Assembly: GCF_024172125.1 (NCBI RefSeq)
Contig: NZ_JAMZEA010000003.1
Coordinates: forward strand, 372,001 to 436,000
Direction of reading: 5' to 3'
Source: Actinomadura rupiterrae
GTDB taxonomy: Bacteria; Actinomycetota; Actinomycetes; Streptosporangiales; Streptosporangiaceae
Length of the DNA stretch: 64,000 bases
Below, in pieces: positions 8,794 to 15,643 of the stretch; position 1 is the first letter of the stretch; every line of letters begins with the position of its first letter. The notes under the pieces are model-generated. The model saw only the letters and a program-made list of their open reading frames with translations, searched no databases and was not told the origin of the DNA. The translations under genes were made by a program, and so were the position numbers.

Positions 8794-8866
8794 TGCCCCT
8801 GGTCGGATTCGAACCGACACAAAAGCTCTTTTAGGGAGCCTGCCTCTGCCATTGGGCTACAGGGGC
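8794..8866 (-). tRNA. tRNA of unusual type, apparent anticodon UAA, class I shape
   Basis: The minus strand folds as a 73-nt cloverleaf: acceptor GCCCCTG/CAGGGGC, discriminator A73, D arm GCCC/AGGC, anticodon stem GGCTC/GAGCT, a five-base variable loop, T stem GTCGG/CCGAC with TTCGAAT loop. The seven-base anticodon loop reads CCTAAAA, which puts UAA (Leu, codon UUA) at 34-36. Two things are odd: base 33 is C rather than the near-universal U, and tRNA-Leu should have a long variable arm. CCA is not fully encoded (ACCG follows). Amino-acid identity is therefore uncertain; it may be a decayed or specialised tRNA. From 8867 to 9050 I see no gene. Confidence 0.7.
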
Positions 8867-9050
8867 GCGCGTCAGCATACCGGCGGCACGCGGAATCCAC
8901 CGGTAGTAATTCCCAGCCGAGCGCGGTTCAACGGTCCGATTCGGAGGTCGAGCGGCGCGATGTTCCGGCCGAACGGACGGTTTCGGTGGATCGGCGGACG
9001 TGATCGGCGGTGCGGAGGTCGTTGACACGGTTCCGGAGCGATGAGGCGGT

Positions 9051-10520
9051 TCAGCGGCGAAGTACGGCGCGGTCCTCCACGAGGGTGGTTCCGGCCCGTC
9101 CGTCACGATCGCGGCGGACGGCCGTAATGGCGTGCACGCCGATCCGCCCGCTCTCGCAGGCGAGCGCGGAGGCGGCGAGGTAGAGCAGCCAGACGCGGGC
9201 GCGTCCGGCGCCAGCCTGCTCGACGGCGGTGGGCCAGTGCAGGCGCAGCGCCGCCGCCCATGCGCGCAGCGTCCGGGCGTGGTGCTCGCGGAGGGCGAGC
9301 GTCCCGCGCACCTCAAGGCCGGATTCTTCGAGTCCGGCGACGATCGACCCCAACGTTCTGAGCTCGCCATCCGTTGGAAACATGTAGGAGGTGGTGAAGG
9401 TGCGGCGGATCTGGTGGGGTCCGGGGCGGCGGGTCTGCTGCTGGAGGAGCAGCCGTCCGCCCGGGGCGAGCAGCGAGTACAGCCGCTCGGCGGGCGGGTC
9501 GAGCGCGTCCACGCCCGCGAGCCCGGCGATCGCGTCGTACGGGCCGTCCCCGGCGACGGCGAGGTCGCCGACGCGCGGGTCCACGGGCAGGTCCGCGCTG
9601 CGCTTGCGGATGTGCTCGGCCTGCTCGGGTGTCCGGACGAGGGCGACGACGCGAGCGCCGTGCTCGGCGGCGGCGTGGTGGGCGAACGCGCCCCAGCCAC
9701 CGGAGAGGTCCAGCACGCGCGCGCCGGAGAACAGGCCCAGCCGGTCGGCGACGGCCTCCAGGGACGCACGCTGGGCGTCGTCCAGGTCGACGGCCTGGTC
9801 CCAGAGCCCGGTCGAGGTCGCCAGGGACGGCCCGAGCATCTGGGTGAAGAAGTCCGCGGGCGCGTCAAGCGGCCCAAGCCCCGCACGGGCATCTCCGGAG
9901 CGCCTGTCGCCAGAACGGCCTGCGCCAGGGCTCGTGTCGCCAGAGCGGCTCGCCGCGTCGCGGGCGTCGCTGGAGCGGCCCGTGGAGGAGCGGGCGTCGC
10001 CGGAGCGGCCCGTGGCGGAGCGCGTGTCGCCGGAGCGGCCTGCGGCAGGGCTCGTGTCGCCGGAGCGGCTCGCGGTGGGACGCGCGTCGCTGGAGCGGCT
10101 CGCGGAGCGGGTGTCGCCGGGGGTGAACTCCTCGGCGGGTGGGCGGGGCTCGGTGCCGACCGCGCCGAGCAGGACGGCCGTCCGGACGATCTCGCGCTTG
10201 TCCTCGCCGGTCAGCCGGATCGGCTCGTCGCCGATCCGCATCACCTGCTGGACGGCCTCCAGCGCGTCGAAGACGTCGCCCTCGATGTCGAGCTCGCCCG
10301 CGACGTACGCGCGGACGAGGCCGATCTCGCCGGGCTTCCACAGCAGCCGGCGCAGCGCGCGGCGGTGCCGCACGACGAACACCGGCGCGCCGGACGGCCC
10401 GACCGAGCTGCCGTCCCACGCCCGGACCCGGATCGGCAGGTCCGCGACCGGCGCGTCCGCCTCCCCGAGCATGATCCTCGCCAGCAGCGGCCCCAGCCGT
10501 CCGGCCACACCCTCGCTCAC
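9051..10520 (-). CDS. cyclopropane-fatty-acid synthase-like SAM methyltransferase with repeat insert
   Basis: 489 aa. The N-terminal part (1-130) matches the CFA synthase lead domain (GEIGLVRAYVAGELDIEGDVF). The C-terminal part is a Rossmann methyltransferase with the SAM loop VLDLSGGWGAF near 259-270, FFTQMLGPS before it and TSYMFPTDGELRTLG after it. This family methylenates or methylates unsaturated membrane lipids. Between the two parts, residues about 135-214 are eight 10-residue units rich in Ser, Arg, Gly and Asp. The SAM loop departs from the usual EIGCGWGG, so activity is not certain. It lies 114 bp downstream of the NDH-2 gene on the same strand and is probably co-transcribed. Confidence 0.8.
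   Translation of the reverse strand: MSEGVAGRLGPLLARIMLGEADAPVADLPIRVRAWDGSSVGPSGAPVFVVRHRRALRRLLWKPGEIGLVRAYVAGELDIEGDVFDALEAVQQVMRIGDEPIRLTGEDKREIVRTAVLLGAVGTEPRPPAEEFTPGDTRSASRSSDARPTASRSGDTSPAAGRSGDTRSATGRSGDARSSTGRSSDARDAASRSGDTSPGAGRSGDRRSGDARAGLGPLDAPADFFTQMLGPSLATSTGLWDQAVDLDDAQRASLEAVADRLGLFSGARVLDLSGGWGAFAHHAAAEHGARVVALVRTPEQAEHIRKRSADLPVDPRVGDLAVAGDGPYDAIAGLAGVDALDPPAERLYSLLAPGGRLLLQQQTRRPGPHQIRRTFTTSYMFPTDGELRTLGSIVAGLEESGLEVRGTLALREHHARTLRAWAAALRLHWPTAVEQAGAGRARVWLLYLAASALACESGRIGVHAITAVRRDRDGRAGTTLVEDRAVLRR
9879..10118. repeat. 30-bp in-frame tandem repeat inside the methyltransferase gene
   Basis: Eight 30-bp units encode variants of the decapeptide DTRSATGRSG. Period is exact, so copy-number changes keep the reading frame. 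The array replaces the ordinary linker between the lead domain and the SAM domain and should be disordered. Confidence 0.85.
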
Positions 10521-10634
10521 TCCCCAGCCCCTTCGCCGTCACCGTCGGGTGCCGCAAGGAGGCGTACCGTGATCATCGGCGGGGACCGGGACGGCGGGCG
10601 GGTGGTCGGGTCACGTGCGCCTCCCCGGGCGTGG

Positions 10635-12029
10635 TCAGCCGTCCTTGGGCCGATGCTCGGTCGCGAGTTCGAACTCCGCGCGCGGGCTGGACAGCTCGCC
10701 CAGGGAGACGATCTCCCGGCGGAAGAACAGGGCGAGCGACCAGTCCAGGGCGACGCGGAACTTCCGGTTGACCGTCGGCATCCGAGACAGATGGTATGTC
10801 CGGTGCATGAACCAGGCGACCACTCCGCGGAGTTTGAGCCCGTAGACGTTGGCGACACCCTTGTGCAGCCCGAGGCTGGCGACCGAGCCGACGTAGGCGT
10901 GCTTGTAGGGCGTGAGCGGCTTGCCGTGCAGGTCGGCGGCGATGTTGTCGCCGAGCGTCCGGGCCTGCCGCACGGCGTGCTGCGCGTTCGGCGCGGTGAA
11001 CTCGCCGAACCCGCTCAGGTCGGGCACGCGCGCGTTGTCCCCGGCGGCGTAGACGTCCGGCAGCCCCTCGACGGCGAGCTCGGCCGTGGCCTTCACACGG
11101 CCCTTCTCGTCCAGCGGCAGGTCGGTCCGCTTCAGCATGGGGTGCGGCTTGACGCCGGCGGTCCAGACGAGCGTCCCGGCGTCGAACGACTCGCCGTCGC
11201 TGAGCACGATGTGCCCGCCCTCGGCGGTCTTGAGCAGGGTCTCCAGCTTGACCTCGATGCCGCGGCCGCGCAGCGCCTCGACGGTCCAGCGGCCCATCTC
11301 GGGCCCGACCTCGGGCAGGATGCGGTCGGCGGCCTCGACCATCATCCAGCGCATGTCCTCGTGCCGGACGGACGGGTACCAGCGGCAGGCGTCCCGCGCC
11401 ATGTCCTCAAGCTCGGCGAGGGCCTCGACACCGGCGAAGCCGCCGCCGACGAACACGAAGGTCAGCGCCCGGCGCCGCACCTCCGGGTCGTCGTTGGACG
11501 CGGCGATGTCGAGCTGGTGCAGCACATGGTTGCGCAGGTAGATGGCCTCCTCGACGGTCTTGAAACCGATCCCGCACTCGGCGAGGCCCGGGATGGGCAG
11601 CGTCCGCGAGATGGACCCGAGCGCGATCACGAGCCGGTCGTAGGGCACCTCCTGGACGCGCGCCTCGCCGCTCGCCCCGACCCCGTCCCAGCCCTCGGGC
11701 CCGGGATCGGAACCGGCCGGGTGGACGAGCGCGACGCGGCGTTCGGCGGAGATCCCGACGACGTGCCCGTTCAGCACGCGGCAGCGCTTGAGCACCTTGC
11801 GCAGCGGCGCGACGACGTGCCGGGGCTCCAGGTTTCCGGCGGCGGCCTCGGGCAGGAAGGGCTGGTAGGTCATGTAGGACTGCGGATCGACCACGGTGAC
11901 GGCGACCTCGCCGCGCCGCAGCTCCCGCCGCAGCCTGCGCTGGAGCCGGAGCGCGGTGTACATCCCGACGTAGCCCCCGCCGACGATCACGATGTGCTTG
12001 GCGGCCGGGGGGATCTGCTCGACAGACAT
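10635..12029 (-). CDS. ndh: type II NADH dehydrogenase (NDH-2)
   Basis: 464 aa membrane-associated flavoprotein that passes electrons from NADH to quinone without pumping protons. The FAD-binding fold is HIVIVGGGYVGMYTA near the N-terminus, the NAD-binding fold is FVFVGGGFAGVE in the middle, and the late FAD motif is YAAGDNARVP. C-terminal amphipathic region (VVAWFMHRTYHLSRMP) fits membrane attachment. ATG at 12029 opens the frame. The downstream methyltransferase-like gene may modify membrane lipids, so a shared membrane theme is possible but inferred. Divergent from the lipoprotein gene across a 202-bp region. Confidence 0.92.
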   Translation of the reverse strand: MSVEQIPPAAKHIVIVGGGYVGMYTALRLQRRLRRELRRGEVAVTVVDPQSYMTYQPFLPEAAAGNLEPRHVVAPLRKVLKRCRVLNGHVVGISAERRVALVHPAGSDPGPEGWDGVGASGEARVQEVPYDRLVIALGSISRTLPIPGLAECGIGFKTVEEAIYLRNHVLHQLDIAASNDDPEVRRRALTFVFVGGGFAGVEALAELEDMARDACRWYPSVRHEDMRWMMVEAADRILPEVGPEMGRWTVEALRGRGIEVKLETLLKTAEGGHIVLSDGESFDAGTLVWTAGVKPHPMLKRTDLPLDEKGRVKATAELAVEGLPDVYAAGDNARVPDLSGFGEFTAPNAQHAVRQARTLGDNIAADLHGKPLTPYKHAYVGSVASLGLHKGVANVYGLKLRGVVAWFMHRTYHLSRMPTVNRKFRVALDWSLALFFRREIVSLGELSSPRAEFELATEHRPKDG

Positions 12030-12130
12030 ACCGCTCCCGGTACCCGGGAGCCGGTCGTCCTCACCTCATGCACCACACATCCGAACAACTCCCCCCTATC
12101 CGGCATCTCACTAGGTGTATCGGGAAAGAC

Positions 12131-12206
12131 GGCGGGACAGGGCCGGACGGGGGCGCCAAGCGGGCGGCTTCGGGGACGAGCCGCTTGGCCAAGGCCCTGC
12201 CCCGCC
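12131..12206 (+). promoter_or_regulatory. long two-stage hairpin in the leader of the lipoprotein gene
   Basis: Outer arms 12131-12144 and 12193-12206 pair at 13 of 14 bases; inner arms 12155-12163 (GCCAAGCGG) and 12181-12189 pair perfectly. The structure ends 13 bases before the GGGGAG ribosome site of the gene at 12232 and is followed by TTTC, so it could act as an attenuator or a stabilising 5' structure. Function not shown by sequence. Confidence 0.5.
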
Positions 12207-12231
12207 TTTCACAGTCCAGGGGAGACGCGAA

Positions 12232-12882
12232 ATGTCACGGATCGTCCAGGGGTCGCTCATCGCCGCCGCCGTTGCCGTACTGGCGACCGGGTGCACCTTC
12301 TCGCTCGACGGCAAGTCCAGCAACGGCAAGACCACGGGCGCCGGAGGCACGACCAGCCCGTCCGCCGGGAGCGGCGGAGGCGGCGGGAACGGCGGCGGCA
12401 CCGGTGGTGGCGGCGGCAACGGCGGCGGCGGTGGTGGTGGTGGGACAGGCGGATCGTCCGGCACCCGCTGCACCGCGGCCCAGCTCCGCGCGACCGTCAT
12501 CGGCCTGAGCCCCGGCGCCGGCCAGCGCTACGCGCGGCTCACGCTCACCAACATCTCCGGCCGCGCCTGCCGCGTCTACGGCTTCCCAGGCCTCGGCCTC
12601 GCCAGCCCGTCGAACCCGAGCATCCCGACCTCGACCCGGCGCACCGGCTCGCCCGCGGCCTTCGTCGTGAAGCCCGGCGGCCACGCCTACTCCCTGCTGC
12701 ACTGGACCGCCGTCCCCGGCGACGGCGAGGCCGGCTCCGAGTGCGAGCCCTCGCCGACGGCGCTGCACGTCATCCCGCCGGACGAGCGCTCCTGGGTCCG
12801 CGCCTCCTGGACGCTGGGCCCGGTCTGCCAGCACGGCCAGATCGACCTCCAGCCCCTCTCCCCCGCCGCCCCCGCCCAGTAA
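12232..12882 (+). CDS. DUF4232 lipoprotein with Gly-rich linker
   Basis: 216 aa. Lipoprotein signal with lipobox LATGC (Cys at 21), then a Gly/Ser/Thr linker of about 50 residues including an eight-Gly run, then a DUF4232 domain (RCTAAQLRATVIGLSPGAGQRYARLTLTNISGRACRVYGFPG in outline) with two Cys pairs. Exported and anchored on the outer face of the membrane; DUF4232 has no established activity. The ATG at 12232 was chosen because it starts the signal peptide and follows GGGGAG. The open frame upstream to 12115 runs through the leader hairpin. A 17-bp terminator hairpin follows 14 bases after the stop. Confidence 0.88.
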   Translation: MSRIVQGSLIAAAVAVLATGCTFSLDGKSSNGKTTGAGGTTSPSAGSGGGGGNGGGTGGGGGNGGGGGGGGTGGSSGTRCTAAQLRATVIGLSPGAGQRYARLTLTNISGRACRVYGFPGLGLASPSNPSIPTSTRRTGSPAAFVVKPGGHAYSLLHWTAVPGDGEAGSECEPSPTALHVIPPDERSWVRASWTLGPVCQHGQIDLQPLSPAAPAQ

Positions 12883-12896
12883 CCACCAAGCGGCCC

Positions 12897-12936
12897 CGTG
12901 TGGGGGCGCGTCCCACACAGGACGCGCCCCCACACG
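12897..12936 (+). terminator. 17-bp perfect hairpin, terminator of the lipoprotein gene
   Basis: Arms 12897-12913 (CGTGTGGGGGCGCGTCC) and 12920-12936 pair perfectly around the loop CACACA. Confidence 0.85.
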
Positions 12937-13246
12937 GACGCAACCGCTCGTCCACGTAGGACGCAACCCGCACGGCCCCAACCCCGCGCGGCCCCAACCC
13001 CGCGCGGGACGCGACCCCGCGCGGGCGTAGCTCCGCGGAGGGGCTGCGCAACCCGCACGGCACCACTCCCGCGCCGGGCGACCCCGCGCGGGTGAAGCTC
13101 CGCAGGGGTGGCTGGTACCTCGGGGATGCGGCCCAGGGCTGGTGTATGGCGCGGGGGCCGGGGCGGACGGTCACGATGCTGCGCTTCACGGCGGGTCGGA
13201 GCTTTATGCGCACGCATCCGGCCCGCCGTGATCTTGCCCGGACGGG
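12937..13246. repeat. repeat-rich non-coding stretch between convergent genes
   Basis: Contains a 16-bp unit (CGGCCCCAACCCCGCG) twice in tandem at 12973-13004, and two related segments of about 30 bp at 13013-13043 and 13080-13109 that share GACCCCGCGCGGG and an AGCTCCGC core. No convincing gene; the small open frames across it have no ribosome sites. Confidence 0.65.
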
Positions 13247-14065
13247 TCAGATTTCGGCGAGGGTCTTGGCGCGGGTGAACAGGGCGTCGAGCATGGTTTC
13301 GGTCACGCGTCCGGTGAAGGTGTTCTGCTGGCTCGGGTGGTAGCAGCCGAGGACGGTCAGGGAGACACCGTCCGGGCCCGCGATCTCGACCTCCGCGCCG
13401 TGGCCGAACTTGGGACGCGGACGCGGGATCTCATAGCCCGCGTCCTTCAGCACCGGCCAGACGTTCTGCCAGGCGAAACCGCCGAGGCAGACCACGCAGC
13501 GGACGGACGGGGCGACGTCGGCGATCTCGCGGGCCAGCCACGGCAGGCAGGTGTCGCGCTCGCCGGGCGTCGGCTTGTTGTCGGGCGGGGCGCACCGGAC
13601 GGTCGCGGCCATCCGCGTCCCGATCAGGCGCAGCCCGTCGTCCGCCCGGACGCTCGTGGGCTGGTTCGCCAGGCCGACGCGGTAAAGCGAGGCGAAGAGC
13701 CAGTCGCCGGAGCGGTCGCCGGTGAAGATCCGGCCGGTGCGGTTGCCGCCGTGCGCGGCGGGGGCGAGGCCGACGACCATGATCTTCGGGTCGGGGTCGC
13801 CCCAGCCGGGGACGGGCCGTCCCCAGTACGGCTCGTCGGCGAACATCCGGCGGCGCTCGACGGCGACCTTCTCCCGCCACGCGACGAGGCGGTCGCAGGC
13901 GCGGCAGACCGACTGCCGGGCGACCAGCTCGTGCAGCGAGGCCGCGGACGCGGCGAGCGAGGCGACCTCCCCGGCGTCGTGCGCGACGGGCGTGCCGGGG
14001 TCGGCGAGGTCGTCCGGCCACCCGGTTCCGGGCGGCACGTAAGGCGCGTTGGCGGCGTCGCTCAT
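13247..14065 (-). CDS. udgB: family 5 uracil-DNA glycosylase (UdgB type)
   Basis: 272 aa base-excision repair enzyme removing uracil and other deaminated bases. An iron-sulfur cluster set of Cys is visible: CRAC near 54-57 plus later Cys in VRCAPP and CLPW. The family 5 active-site loop [20 protein letters not shown] is nearly canonical, and the second motif is [13 protein letters not shown]. Family 5 enzymes lack the Asp/Asn nucleophile of family 1, consistent with Ala in GLAPAA. Useful in a high-GC genome prone to cytosine deamination. It converges with the lipoprotein gene and diverges from the DUF2510 gene. Confidence 0.93.
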   Translation of the reverse strand: MSDAANAPYVPPGTGWPDDLADPGTPVAHDAGEVASLAASAASLHELVARQSVCRACDRLVAWREKVAVERRRMFADEPYWGRPVPGWGDPDPKIMVVGLAPAAHGGNRTGRIFTGDRSGDWLFASLYRVGLANQPTSVRADDGLRLIGTRMAATVRCAPPDNKPTPGERDTCLPWLAREIADVAPSVRCVVCLGGFAWQNVWPVLKDAGYEIPRPRPKFGHGAEVEIAGPDGVSLTVLGCYHPSQQNTFTGRVTETMLDALFTRAKTLAEI

Positions 14066-14233
14066 GTTGCGATCCTCGCACGTCAGAGCGGCCGCAGGTG
14101 GCCCGGCCCACGATCACGACGTGGTAGGACAAAACGCACATCACGGGCACGGCGCATCGGTACGATGCCGTCCACGCCGGAGGGGGGCGGGAGCCCGTGC
14201 GCGGGGGCCCGCGCGGAGCGGAGGGCAAGGCCG

Positions 14234-14896
14234 ATGACCCAACCTGGTTGGTATCCCGACCCGTTCGGCGAGAGCAAGCTGCGCTGGTGGGACGGTGAGG
14301 CGTGGACCGAGGCCCTCAACCCGCAGCCGACCCGCCCGTCCCGGCTGGCCGCCGCGCAGCGCCCCGGCCCCGGCCTCGCCGCCGAGGTCCGCGGCCTCCG
14401 GCTCTACCTGGACGACCAGGTCGTCGCCTACGGGAACACCACCCTGGCCTGGGCGCACGTCGAGTGGACCGCCTACTGGAAGACGGCGCTGCCGACCCAG
14501 TGGATCTTCCGCGTCGGGCGCCACCCCTTCCAGGGCGGGCCGCGCGTGGAGGTCGCGCTCGACCCGTCCGGCGAGTACGACGCGCAGGGCCTGTGGACGC
14601 GGCTGGTCGAGACCTGCCGCGACCGGGCCGAGGCGCGGCTGATCGCCGAGATCGTCGCGCGCGTCCGGACCGGCGAGGCCGTGGAGGTCGCGCAGGGGCT
14701 CGTCCTGCACCCGGGCGGGCTGCGCGGCGGCCGCGCTTCGCTCTCGTGGCCGATGGTGGCCGACGCCGTGATCGAGCAGGGCCGGGTGCTGATCCGGCCG
14801 TCCGGCGGCGGCTCCGCCGTCCTCTACGTGCCGCAGCAGAGCCCCAACGCCATGATCATCCCGGCGCTGATCGCCACCCTCCGCAACGACTTCTAG
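14234..14896 (+). CDS. DUF2510 domain protein
   Basis: 220 aa. The first 30 residues are a DUF2510 motif (PGWYPDP..SKLRWWDGEAWTE), a short aromatic element common at the N-terminus of actinobacterial membrane or secreted proteins. The remaining part has no TM segment and looks like a globular PH-like domain (two WTAYWK/WIFRVGRHPF beta-rich stretches, LSWPMVADAVIEQGRVLIRP). Start ATG 14234 follows GAGGGCAAGG and puts DUF2510 at the very N-terminus as usual. No functional partner; converges with the TetR gene 13 bp away. Confidence 0.8.
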   Translation: MTQPGWYPDPFGESKLRWWDGEAWTEALNPQPTRPSRLAAAQRPGPGLAAEVRGLRLYLDDQVVAYGNTTLAWAHVEWTAYWKTALPTQWIFRVGRHPFQGGPRVEVALDPSGEYDAQGLWTRLVETCRDRAEARLIAEIVARVRTGEAVEVAQGLVLHPGGLRGGRASLSWPMVADAVIEQGRVLIRPSGGGSAVLYVPQQSPNAMIIPALIATLRNDF

Positions 14897-14909
14897 CCCG
14901 CCGGAACCC

Positions 14910-15590
14910 TCAGCGGACGAGGCCGTCCAGCAGGCGTCCCAGCAGCCGGTCGAAGGTCTCGTCCGGCGGCGGAGGCGGGGTGGGGTCGGCGTCCAGCAGC
15001 GCGGACAGCTCGGACAAGCCGCCCTCCTCGGCCGCCCTGCGCAGGTATCGGACCTGGGACGCGGCGTCCCCGGCGGCGACGTCCCGCTGCCCCACCTCGA
15101 ACCCGACGTGGCTCGCGACAAAGCCGGTGACCAGCGAGAACACCTCCAGCGCCGCACCCGGCGCCAGACCGGCCGGGGCGAGCACGGTGATCGCGTGGTC
15201 CATCACCCGGAGCGTGTTCGGGCCGAGCGTGCGGCGCGCGGGCAGGGCGGCGGGCAGCCAGGGATGCGCGAGCATGACCGCCCGCTGCGCGTGCGCGAGC
15301 GCCCGCATGTCCGCGCGCCAGTCGCCGGTGCGCGGCGGGACGGCCGCGCCGGCCGCGTGGTCGATCATCAGCTCCAGCAGGGTCTCCCGGTCCGGGACGT
15401 AGGTGTAGAGCGACATCACGCCCGCGCCGATGTGCGCGGCGACCTTGCGCATGGTCACCGCCGCCGCGCCCGCCGGCCCCGCCGCGTCCGCGACCGCCAC
15501 CGCGGCCTCGGTGATCTCGGCGCGGCTGTGCGCGGGCGGGCGGCCGACCCGGGGCCGGTCCGCGTCGAGCCAGAGGGCCTCGGGGTCCAT
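14910..15590 (-). CDS. TetR-family repressor, divergent from a CocE-type hydrolase
   Basis: 226 aa. N-terminal HTH (EITEAAVAVADAAG...VTMRKVAAHIGAGVMSLYTYVPDRETLLELM) followed by an all-helical ligand-binding domain with a proline-rich turn TPPPPPDETF near the end. ATG 15590 is preceded by GGATGGGA, whereas the ATG at 15599 has no spacing for a ribosome site, so I prefer 15590. It faces the hydrolase gene across 53 bp containing a perfect palindrome, so it most likely represses itself and the hydrolase. Ligand unknown. Confidence 0.88.
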   Translation of the reverse strand: MDPEALWLDADRPRVGRPPAHSRAEITEAAVAVADAAGPAGAAAVTMRKVAAHIGAGVMSLYTYVPDRETLLELMIDHAAGAAVPPRTGDWRADMRALAHAQRAVMLAHPWLPAALPARRTLGPNTLRVMDHAITVLAPAGLAPGAALEVFSLVTGFVASHVGFEVGQRDVAAGDAASQVRYLRRAAEEGGLSELSALLDADPTPPPPPDETFDRLLGRLLDGLVR

Positions 15591-15604
15591 GCGTCCCATC
15601 CTGC

Positions 15605-15623
15605 TATTCTCGTACTAAGTACG
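15605..15623. promoter_or_regulatory. -10 box and palindromic operator between TetR and CocE genes
   Basis: TATTCT at 15605-15610 is a plausible -10 for the hydrolase gene. It abuts the perfect palindrome CGTACT-A-AGTACG at 15611-15623, the obvious binding site for the divergently encoded TetR protein. No good -35 is visible. Confidence 0.6.
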
Positions 15624-15643
15624 GAAACCCTCCGGAGGTGCCC

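Noticed and set aside
8794..8866. tRNA as an integration (att) site with a prophage or integrative element
   Set aside because: No integrase gene and no repeated tRNA 3' end were found elsewhere in the window.
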